From: Microbacterium invictum
Lineage (GTDB): Bacteria; Actinomycetota; Actinomycetes; Actinomycetales; Microbacteriaceae
Direction: 5' to 3'
NCBI RefSeq assembly: GCF_014197265.1
Contig: NZ_JACIFH010000001.1
Coordinates: 3,472,001 to 3,536,000, forward strand
DNA: 64,000 nucleotides
The position numbers and the translations under genes were made by a program. Under the pieces are notes generated by a model, which worked only from the letters and a program-made list of their open reading frames with translations, was not told where the DNA came from and searched no databases. Position 1 is the first letter of the stretch; each line of letters starts with the position of its first letter. Positions 25,580-31,403 of this stretch are shown one piece after another.

Positions 25580-25609
25580 GTGCTTCTGACCTGTCGCTGT
25601 TGTCGCTAA
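25580..25609 (+). CDS. Cys-rich leader peptide (9 aa), probable cysteine attenuator
   Basis: GTG start, peptide MLLTCRCCR, stop TAA. Three of nine residues are Cys, two adjacent. The ORF starts 7 nt after a TACGGT -10 element, so it is probably leaderless, and it lies 88 bp before the cysteine/cystathionine synthase gene. Polycysteine leaderless short ORFs acting as cysteine-responsive attenuators are known in mycobacteria; the position and content here match that type. Ribosome stalling at Cys codons when cysteinyl-tRNA is scarce would change folding of the downstream hairpin. Confidence 0.7.
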   Translation: MLLTCRCCR

Positions 25610-25643
25610 GCGCTCACGCGCGCCTCCGACGACCCCGACAGCC

Positions 25644-25676
25644 GGCATCCGCCTGATCTCTTCAGGCATGGATGCC
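25644..25676 (+). promoter_or_regulatory. Leader hairpin upstream of the cysteine synthase gene
   Basis: Nested inverted repeat: outer GGCATCC (25644-25650)/GGATGCC (25670-25676), inner GCCTGA (25651-25656)/TCAGGC (25662-25667), 5-nt loop and a 2-nt bulge, 13 pairs in all. It ends 8 nt before the AGGA ribosome site of the gene at 25697 and follows the Cys-rich ORF by 34 nt, as expected of an attenuator or ribosome-site occluding stem. Confidence 0.6.
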
Positions 25677-25696
25677 ATCAACCCAGGACACCTCTC

Positions 25697-26719
25697 ATGC
25701 GCTACGCAGACCACATCGCCTACTTGGTCGGAAACACCCCGCTCGTCCGGCTAGGCCACGTCACCGACGGCATCGCCGCCACGGTGCTCGCGAAGGTCGA
25801 GTACTTCAACCCCGGCAGCTCGGCCAAGGATCGCATCGCCCGCAACATCATCGAGGCGGCCGAGCGCGACGGCCTCCTAGAGCCTGGTGGCACGATCGTC
25901 GAGCCGACCAGCGGCAACACCGGCGTCGGCCTCGCCCTGATCGCCCTGCAGCGCGGCTACCGGATGATCTTCGTCGTCCCCGACAAGTTCGCCGGCGAGA
26001 AGGTCGCCGTGCTCAAGGCCTACGGCGCCGAGGTCGTCATGACACCGACGAGCGTGCCGCCCGAGCATCCCGACTCGTACTACAGCGTCTCCGACCGGCT
26101 CGCCCGCGAGATCCCCGGCGCGTTCAAGCCCAACCAGTTCGCGAATCTCAACGGCCCCCGCGGCCACTACGAGACGACCGGCCCGGAGATCTGGCGCGAC
26201 ACCGACGGCCAGGTCACTCATTTCGTCGCGGGAATCGGCACCGGCGGCACGATCAGCGGCACCGGCAGATTCCTCAAGGAGGCCTCGGCCGGTGAGGTCA
26301 CCGTCATCGGCGCCGACCCGGAGGGCTCCATCTACTCGGGCGGTCCCATCCACGGCTACCTCGTCGAGGGCGTCGGCGAGGACTTCATGCCCGACACCTT
26401 CGACCCGAAGGTCGTCGACGGCTACGAGCGAGTCGACGACGCCGAATCGTTCGCGATGACCCGGCGCCTCGCCCGCGAAGAGGGGCTGCTCGTCGGCGGC
26501 TCCAGCGGCATGGCGGTCGTGGCCGCGTTGCGCGTCGCCCGAGAGCTGCCGAAGGATGCCGTGGTCGTCGTGCTCCTGCCCGATCACGGCCGCGGCTATC
26601 TCAGCAAGCTGTACGACGACGAGTGGCTCGAGAAGAACGGGTTCGAGACGGCTCCGGCTGCCGGTGCGGTCGCCGCGCAGGCGTCATCGGGTTCGTCGGC
26701 ATCATTCGGGCTCGGCTGA
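25697..26719 (+). CDS. PLP-dependent cysteine synthase / cystathionine beta-synthase
   Basis: A 340-residue fold-type II PLP enzyme. Schiff-base Lys in SSAKDRIA (about residue 44), substrate loop TSGNTGVG, phosphate-binding GTGGTISGTG and the C-terminal GGSSGMAVVAAL are all seen. It lacks the C-terminal CBS domains of full cystathionine beta-synthases, but the pairing with a gamma-synthase/lyase 49 bp downstream is the usual actinobacterial CBS-CGL arrangement. It would join serine (or O-acetylserine) with homocysteine or sulfide in the cytoplasm. A Cys-rich leader ORF and a hairpin precede it, so expression is probably attenuated by cysteine supply. Confidence 0.9.
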   Translation: MRYADHIAYLVGNTPLVRLGHVTDGIAATVLAKVEYFNPGSSAKDRIARNIIEAAERDGLLEPGGTIVEPTSGNTGVGLALIALQRGYRMIFVVPDKFAGEKVAVLKAYGAEVVMTPTSVPPEHPDSYYSVSDRLAREIPGAFKPNQFANLNGPRGHYETTGPEIWRDTDGQVTHFVAGIGTGGTISGTGRFLKEASAGEVTVIGADPEGSIYSGGPIHGYLVEGVGEDFMPDTFDPKVVDGYERVDDAESFAMTRRLAREEGLLVGGSSGMAVVAALRVARELPKDAVVVVLLPDHGRGYLSKLYDDEWLEKNGFETAPAAGAVAAQASSGSSASFGLG

Positions 26720-26767
26720 GCTCCGGCATCCATTCATCTCTTCTCGATTCGCACACCAAGGAGCACC

Positions 26768-27922
26768 ATGACCACCGACGCCGCACGCGGTTTCGCCAGC
26801 CTCGCCGTCCACGCCGGGCAGGACTTCGACCCGACGACCGGAGCGGTCATCCCGCCCGTGCACTTCTCGACCACGTACGCGCAGGACGGGATCGGCGGAC
26901 TGCGAAACGGCTACGAGTACGGCCGCAGCGGCAACCCGACCCGCACGGCGCTGCAGACCCAGCTCGCCGCGATCGAGGGCGGCGCGCATGCGCTCTCGTT
27001 CGCGTCGGGCCTGGCTGCCGAAGATGCGCTGCTGCGGGCGCTGCTCAAGCCCGGTGACGAGGTGCTGCTCGGCAACGACGTATATGGCGGCACCTATCGC
27101 CTGCTCGCCCGCGTGCTCGCGCCGTGGGGAGTCGGGCTGCGGGTCGTCGACATGAGCGACCTCGACGAGGTGCGAGCCGCAGTCGCCGAGCGCGCCCCGC
27201 GCATCGTGTGGGTCGAGACGCCGTCGAACCCGCTGCTGCGCATCACCGACATCGCCGGCCTCGCCGCGATCGGGCATGAGGTCGGCGCACTCGTCGTCGT
27301 CGACAACACCTTCGCGACGCCCGCGCTGCAGCGGCCGCTCGCGCTCGGCGCCGATGTCGTGGTGCACTCGACGACCAAGTACCTCGGCGGGCACTCCGAC
27401 GTCGTCGGCGGTGCGCTCGTGCTGGGCGACGACGCGCTCGCCGAGCAGATCGGCTTCCTGCAGTTCGCGGTCGGCGCGGTGTCGGGGCCGCTGGATGCAT
27501 GGCTGACCACGCGCGGCATCAAGACCCTCGCCGTGCGGATGCAGCGGCACAGTGAGAACGCCCTCGCCGTGGCTTCGCTGCTCGAGGGCTCGTCGCGCGT
27601 CGCACGCGTCTACTACCCGGGCCTTGAGTCACACCCCGGCCACGCGCTCGCCGCCCGGCAGATGTCGGGCTTCGGCGGGATCGTGTCGGTCGCGCTCGAG
27701 TCGGGCGAGGCCGCGCGCCGCTTCGCGGAGTCGACCCAGCTGTTCCAGCTGGCCGAGTCGCTCGGCGGGGTCGAGTCGCTGGTCAACTACCCCGACGCGA
27801 TGACCCACGCATCGGTGCGCGGCACCGACGCCGCGGTGCCGGTCGAGGTCGTCCGGCTGTCGGTGGGCATCGAGTCCGTCGACGACCTCCTTGCCGACGT
27901 GGAGCAGGCCCTGACTCGTTGA
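26768..27922 (+). CDS. metB: Cystathionine gamma-synthase/gamma-lyase
   Basis: A 384-residue Cys/Met metabolism PLP enzyme. PVHFSTTYAQD and YGRSGNPTR near the N-terminus, SGLAAEDALL, VDNTFATP, and the PLP Lys in HSTTKYLGGHSDVVGG (about residue 203) are diagnostic; C-terminal LSVGIESVDDLL is also typical. Whether it runs as synthase (O-acyl-homoserine plus cysteine) or lyase (cystathionine to cysteine) cannot be settled by motif; the partner gene favours the reverse transsulfuration pair. AAGGAG is 5 nt before the ATG. Confidence 0.92.
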   Translation: MTTDAARGFASLAVHAGQDFDPTTGAVIPPVHFSTTYAQDGIGGLRNGYEYGRSGNPTRTALQTQLAAIEGGAHALSFASGLAAEDALLRALLKPGDEVLLGNDVYGGTYRLLARVLAPWGVGLRVVDMSDLDEVRAAVAERAPRIVWVETPSNPLLRITDIAGLAAIGHEVGALVVVDNTFATPALQRPLALGADVVVHSTTKYLGGHSDVVGGALVLGDDALAEQIGFLQFAVGAVSGPLDAWLTTRGIKTLAVRMQRHSENALAVASLLEGSSRVARVYYPGLESHPGHALAARQMSGFGGIVSVALESGEAARRFAESTQLFQLAESLGGVESLVNYPDAMTHASVRGTDAAVPVEVVRLSVGIESVDDLLADVEQALTR

Positions 27923-27977
27923 GTGTCGCGTCGAGTGCGCGTGTGTTGCATCACGGCGTGTCGGCGTCGCGCTCTTC

Positions 27978-28068
27978 ATCCGTCGCGATCTGTCGTCAGA
28001 AACGGGGATAGCGACAAATCCCGCCGGATGAGCCGGTGTCGCGGTGCGTGATCCGTCGCGATGTGTCG
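27978..28068. repeat. Repeated segments in the 250-bp gap before padR
   Basis: Two 18-bp copies beginning ATCCGTCGCGAT (27978-27995 and 28051-28068) differ at one base. Between them GCGACA (28011-28016) and TGTCGC (28037-28042) form an inverted pair. The gap 27923-28171 otherwise shows no gene; the arrangement resembles a small palindromic extragenic element. Confidence 0.4.
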
Positions 28069-28106
28069 GCTGCCGTTCCGATGACGACATTATGGGACGG
28101 ACGAGT

Positions 28107-28122
28107 GTGCACACGCGTGCAC
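28107..28122. promoter_or_regulatory. Palindrome upstream of padR (candidate operator)
   Basis: GTGCAC-ACGC-GTGCAC, two self-palindromic hexamers, 50 bp before the padR start. PadR regulators bind ATGT/ACAT-type palindromes, so this is a candidate operator for autoregulation, not a confirmed match. Confidence 0.35.
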
Positions 28123-28171
28123 GTCGAACCGACGGGTGTCGTACCCGCCATCGCCGGGTAGCTTGTGATGC

Positions 28172-28519
28172 ATGTATCCGGAAGGCCGTGTGCAGACCAA
28201 TCTGCGCAAGGGCGTGCTCGAATGGTGCGCGCTCGCGGTCATTCAGGGTGGCGACATCTACGGCCGTGACCTCGCGCGCCGGCTGACCTCCCTCGGACTC
28301 CTCGCGAGCGAGGGTTCGCTGTACCCACTGCTGTCACGGCTGCGCGAGTCCGGCTGGGTGCAGACGCACTGGGCTGAGTCGGCGAGTGGACCGCCGCGCC
28401 GGTATTACCGGCTGACCGAGGCCGGTCGCGATGCCGTCGCCGGCTTCGAGCGGACGTGGCGTGAGATCGCGGCATCCGTCGACGAAGCGCTCGATACGCG
28501 GGGGAAGAACCACGCATGA
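28172..28519 (+). CDS. PadR family transcriptional regulator
   Basis: A 115-residue PadR protein: winged helix with the family signature LAVIQGGDIYGRDLARRL, SEGSLYPLLSRLRESGWV and PRRYYRLTEAGRDAV. No ribosome site precedes the ATG; instead TAGCTT (28159-28164) lies 7 nt upstream in the -10 position, so the mRNA is probably leaderless. The stop overlaps the start of the next gene (ATGA). This PadR-plus-membrane-protein pair is a common actinobacterial module that controls membrane or stress functions. Confidence 0.88.
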   Translation: MYPEGRVQTNLRKGVLEWCALAVIQGGDIYGRDLARRLTSLGLLASEGSLYPLLSRLRESGWVQTHWAESASGPPRRYYRLTEAGRDAVAGFERTWREIAASVDEALDTRGKNHA

Positions 28520-29181
28520 GTGACACCACCGAGATCCTCCGTGACCGGCGCGTGCGGGCGTATCTCACCGAGGTGCACCGCGAGGTGTCGGGCGTGAATG
28601 CCTCAGCCGCGGATGGCATCATGCGCGAGATCGCCGATCATATCCGGGATGCCGCGAGCGAGCCCGGCTTCGATCTCGACACCGTCCTGTCTGAGCTCGG
28701 CGGTCCCGCCGTCATCGCGGCGGCGGTCGAGCCGGCACCGTCACCGAAGCCGTCCTTTGCCGACTCCGATGCCGGCGTGGTCGTCGCTCTGGTGCTGCTG
28801 ACCGTCGGAACGTACACGCTCCAAGTGCTCGGCTGGATGCTTGCGATGCTGCTGCTGTGGACCTCGCGGCGCTGGAACGCGACCGACCGGATCGTCGGCA
28901 CGCTGACGTGGCCGGCCGTCTTCCTCATCGCCGTGCCTCTGCAGGGGGCGCTGGGCATCAGTCACTTCTTCGCGCTGATCACCGCGATCGCGCCGATCCC
29001 TGTGGCCATCTGGTTGCTGATCCGCGCGTACCGCGGCTCTCGCCCTCTGCCCGAGCCGCCGCGTACCACTCTGGAGTCCGGTCGCACGGGCGGATGGCCG
29101 TGGCTCGACCGCTGGCCCGCCGACATCGCCGTGCTCCTCGCACCCGTGCTGGTGCGGTTCGAGCCGGACACTGCGAGTTGA
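28516..29181 (+). CDS. Membrane protein with N-terminal HAAS/DUF1700-like domain
   Basis: A 221-residue protein. The first 75 residues are a soluble helical domain (YLTEVHREVSG, IMREIADHIRDA, VLSELGGPAVIAAAV) like the HAAS domain found next to PadR regulators, followed by several hydrophobic segments (about residues 90-180: VVALVLLTVGTYTLQVL, GWMLAMLLLW, WPAVFLIAVP, ITAIAPIPVAIWLLI). Such proteins are thought to signal from the membrane to their PadR partner. It is translationally coupled to padR (ATGA). No enzymatic motif is visible. Confidence 0.7.
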   Translation: MSDTTEILRDRRVRAYLTEVHREVSGVNASAADGIMREIADHIRDAASEPGFDLDTVLSELGGPAVIAAAVEPAPSPKPSFADSDAGVVVALVLLTVGTYTLQVLGWMLAMLLLWTSRRWNATDRIVGTLTWPAVFLIAVPLQGALGISHFFALITAIAPIPVAIWLLIRAYRGSRPLPEPPRTTLESGRTGGWPWLDRWPADIAVLLAPVLVRFEPDTAS

Positions 29182-29231
29182 GCGCCCGGCGCGCACCCTG
29201 GTTGTGCCGGCGCGGCGCGCGTCGGCCTGGC

Positions 29232-29837
29232 TCAGCGCCCGCGTCTGTTCCACCACCGACGCTGCGGCGGCTCGGGCGGGGGAGTGGCTGCCGCGGCACG
29301 GGCCTCCCGTCGCTCCCGCCAGGCCGCGACCTCGACGCGCGCGTCGCGCGTGGCCGTCACCACCGGCGGCCCACCCTGGAGCTGCCGCCGTGCCTCGATC
29401 ACGCGACGGTTGAAGTCGGCGACGTACTCGCGCACGTCCTGCTCGCGGGTGAGCGCATCGGCACGATCGTCGAACTCGGCATCTTCGGTGCGGAGCATGA
29501 GCGCCGGCGGCCCGAGTCCTGAGAGCTTCTCGGTCTGGATCTTCCGCCGGATCCACCAGTCCGGGTCGTGATGGTCGCCGAGACCCTCGATCGGCTTGCC
29601 GTAGCCGGGCAGGTCGTCGAAGTCGCCGCGCCGCATCGCCTGCTGGATCGCCGTCTCGACATACATTGCGCGCTGGTCGGCGGTCGGGGCCTCCGAGTGC
29701 CGCAGCTCGGCCTCGTCGTCGTCCACCTCGTAGCCCGCGGCACGCACCGCCTTTTCCGCCCGGTAGCGTGCTGCCTCCAGCCGCGCGTCGCGCACGCGTG
29801 GTGTCTGCTGCAGCTCGTCGCCCGATTCCGCCGGCAT
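29232..29837 (-). CDS. DUF1992 (DnaJ-homologue subfamily C member 28-like) protein
   Basis: A 201-residue protein with the DUF1992 core at about residues 60-130: IQQAMRRGDFDDLPGYGKPIEG, DPDWWIRRKIQTEKLSGLGPPA, then an acidic helical stretch. The N-terminal 50 residues and the Pro/Arg-rich C-terminus are low in structure. The molecular function of this conserved domain is unknown; in eukaryotes it occurs in the mitochondrial DNAJC28 protein. It is a single-gene unit divergent from the PadR/ABC operon. Confidence 0.85.
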   Translation of the reverse strand: MPAESGDELQQTPRVRDARLEAARYRAEKAVRAAGYEVDDDEAELRHSEAPTADQRAMYVETAIQQAMRRGDFDDLPGYGKPIEGLGDHHDPDWWIRRKIQTEKLSGLGPPALMLRTEDAEFDDRADALTREQDVREYVADFNRRVIEARRQLQGGPPVVTATRDARVEVAAWRERREARAAAATPPPEPPQRRWWNRRGR

Positions 29838-29889
29838 GACTCCAGGCTACGTCGACACGCCAAGGGCCGGCAGTGCGGAATGGATGCCG

Positions 29890-29933
29890 GGTATGCATAT
29901 ACTCGGTAATCACATACCGGGTAACCACATACC
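29890..29933. promoter_or_regulatory. Three PadR-type operator units at exact 15-bp spacing
   Basis: GGTATGCATATACT (from 29890), GGTAATCACATACC (from 29905) and GGTAACCACATACC (from 29920), each an imperfect GGTA-N6-TACC palindrome, repeated every 15 bp. A TATACT -10-like hexamer (29898-29903) is inside the first unit. The array ends 24 bp before the padR start and would let the PadR protein repress the padR-ABC operon. Confidence 0.7.
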
Positions 29934-29957
29934 CGGAATGCATCACAAGGAGACACG

Positions 29958-30584
29958 ATGTCGGTGCGACAGAGCCTGCTGGCGATCCTCGATCAGGGGC
30001 AGTGCTACGGATATCAGCTGCGCGCGGAGTTCGATCGCCGGACCGGGTCGACCTGGCCACTGAACGTGGGACAGATCTACAACACGCTCGACCGGCTCGA
30101 GCGCGACGGTCTCGTCGAGAAGGGCGATGTCGACGACCAGGGCCATGTGTACTGGGAGATCACACCCGAGGGCAGTGCCGAGGTCCGCGCCTGGCTCAGC
30201 TCTCCGGTCGAGCGCGCGCAGGGCACCCGCGACGAGCTCGCGATCAAGCTCGCCGTCGCCGCGACCCTGCCTGGAGTCGATGTCGGCCAGGTCATCCACA
30301 CGCAGCGCCGCGCCTCACTGACCCAGCTGCAAGAGCTCAACCGCGCCAAGTACGCCGGAGCCAATCCTGACGGGCCCGAAGAGCTCGCTTGGGCACTCGT
30401 GGTCGACTCGATGATCTTCCAGGCGGAGGCCGAGGTGCGGTGGCTCGACCACACCGAAGAGCGACTCAAGCGGCATCCACAGCACGCACTCGCTCTCGAA
30501 CTGTCGACCGAGAAGCCCAAGCGCGGCCGCCCCGCGAAGGCGGACGTGGCCGTGCGCGACGACGCGAAGCAGGCGAGCCGATGA
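29958..30584 (+). CDS. PadR family transcriptional regulator
   Basis: A 208-residue long-form PadR: N-terminal winged helix (SVRQSLLAILDQGQCYGYQLRAEF, LNVGQIYNTLDRLERDGLV, YWEITPEGSAEV) and a C-terminal helical dimerisation domain (about residues 90-180), ending in a Lys/Arg-rich tail KPKRGRPAK that resembles an AT-hook. ACAAGGAGA is 7 nt before the ATG. It overlaps the ABC ATPase gene by ATGA and is preceded by a triple 15-bp operator array, so it very likely represses its own exporter operon. Confidence 0.9.
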   Translation: MSVRQSLLAILDQGQCYGYQLRAEFDRRTGSTWPLNVGQIYNTLDRLERDGLVEKGDVDDQGHVYWEITPEGSAEVRAWLSSPVERAQGTRDELAIKLAVAATLPGVDVGQVIHTQRRASLTQLQELNRAKYAGANPDGPEELAWALVVDSMIFQAEAEVRWLDHTEERLKRHPQHALALELSTEKPKRGRPAKADVAVRDDAKQASR

Positions 30585-31300
30585 CCGCCCCGGTGTTGCA
30601 GCTCGTCGGTGTCACGCAGCAGTACGGCGAAGGCGCCACGAGCGTCTCGGCGCTCAGCGGCGTCGACCTCACCGTCGCGCAGGGTGAGCTGGTCGCGATC
30701 ATGGGCGCCTCGGGCTCGGGCAAGTCGACGCTGCTGTCGATCGCCGGCGGCCTGCAGAAGCCGACGACCGGCGAGGTCATCGTCGAGGGCTCGTACTTGT
30801 CCACGGCCTCGCCCCGCGAACTGGCGCAGCTGCGCCGCCGCTCCCTGGGGTTCGTCTTCCAGGACTTCAATCTCATCCCGACCCTCACGGCTCTCGAGAA
30901 TGTCACGCTGCCGCTGGAGCTCGACGGCTTCCGAGCCCGGGTGGCGCGCCGTGCGGGTCGGGATGCGCTTACGTCCGTCGGCCTCGACGCGAAGTTCGAG
31001 TCGTACCCCGACGACCTGTCGGGCGGGCAGCAGCAGCGCGTCGCGATCGCCCGCGCGGTGGTAGGCGGCCGGCGCTTGATCCTCGCCGACGAGCCCACCG
31101 GCGCGCTGGACTCAGTCACCGGCGAAGCGGTCATGAGGATGATCCGCAGCCGGGTCGATCAGGGCGCCGCCGGCATCCTCGTCACGCACGAGGCGCGGCA
31201 CGCCGCCTGGGCAGACCGCATCGTCTTCCTCCGCGACGGCCGCATCATCGACGAGTCGCAGCGCGACGGTGTCGATGCGCTGTTGGCGGGGCAGTCGTGA
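30581..31300 (+). CDS. ABC transporter ATP-binding protein (LolD/MacB-type exporter)
   Basis: A 239-residue ATPase. Walker A GASGSGKST, the family-typical VFQDFNLIPTLTALENV Q-loop stretch, signature SGGQQQRVAIARAV, Walker B LILADEPTGALD and switch His in THE. This DFNLIPTLTALENV type marks the LolD/MacB/FtsE group that partners FtsX-like permeases. It is translationally coupled to padR and followed by the permease gene, with a palindromic element in the 103-bp gap. Confidence 0.92.
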   Translation: MTAPVLQLVGVTQQYGEGATSVSALSGVDLTVAQGELVAIMGASGSGKSTLLSIAGGLQKPTTGEVIVEGSYLSTASPRELAQLRRRSLGFVFQDFNLIPTLTALENVTLPLELDGFRARVARRAGRDALTSVGLDAKFESYPDDLSGGQQQRVAIARAVVGGRRLILADEPTGALDSVTGEAVMRMIRSRVDQGAAGILVTHEARHAAWADRIVFLRDGRIIDESQRDGVDALLAGQS

Positions 31301-31395
31301 CCGCGCGACGTAACTCCTTCGATCCCGACCGATTCGGGGCCGAGTCGGCTCGATCGGGCGTGCCGCTGCACGGATCGAAGGAGTTGCGCGACGGG
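31301..31395. repeat. Palindromic dispersed element, copy 1
   Basis: Left arm containing CGTAACTCCTTCGATCC (31309-31325) and right arm GGATCGAAGGAGTT (31372-31385) give 14 perfect pairs around a GC-rich centre. The same 17-mer occurs at 47023-47039 in a second element. It fills most of the gap between the ABC ATPase stop and the permease start, so the mRNA would carry a long stem there. Confidence 0.65.
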
Positions 31396-31403
31396 GGCGT
31401 GCG

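Noticed and set aside
28957..29230. GC-rich palindromes after the HAAS membrane protein as a structured RNA
   Set aside because: The GCGCGC-type pairs are weak and expected in this base composition; no consistent long stem was found.
29873..29957. Short open frame through the 15-bp repeats before padR
   Set aside because: The repeating peptide pattern arises from the operator array; it has no ribosome site and the palindromic units explain the sequence better.
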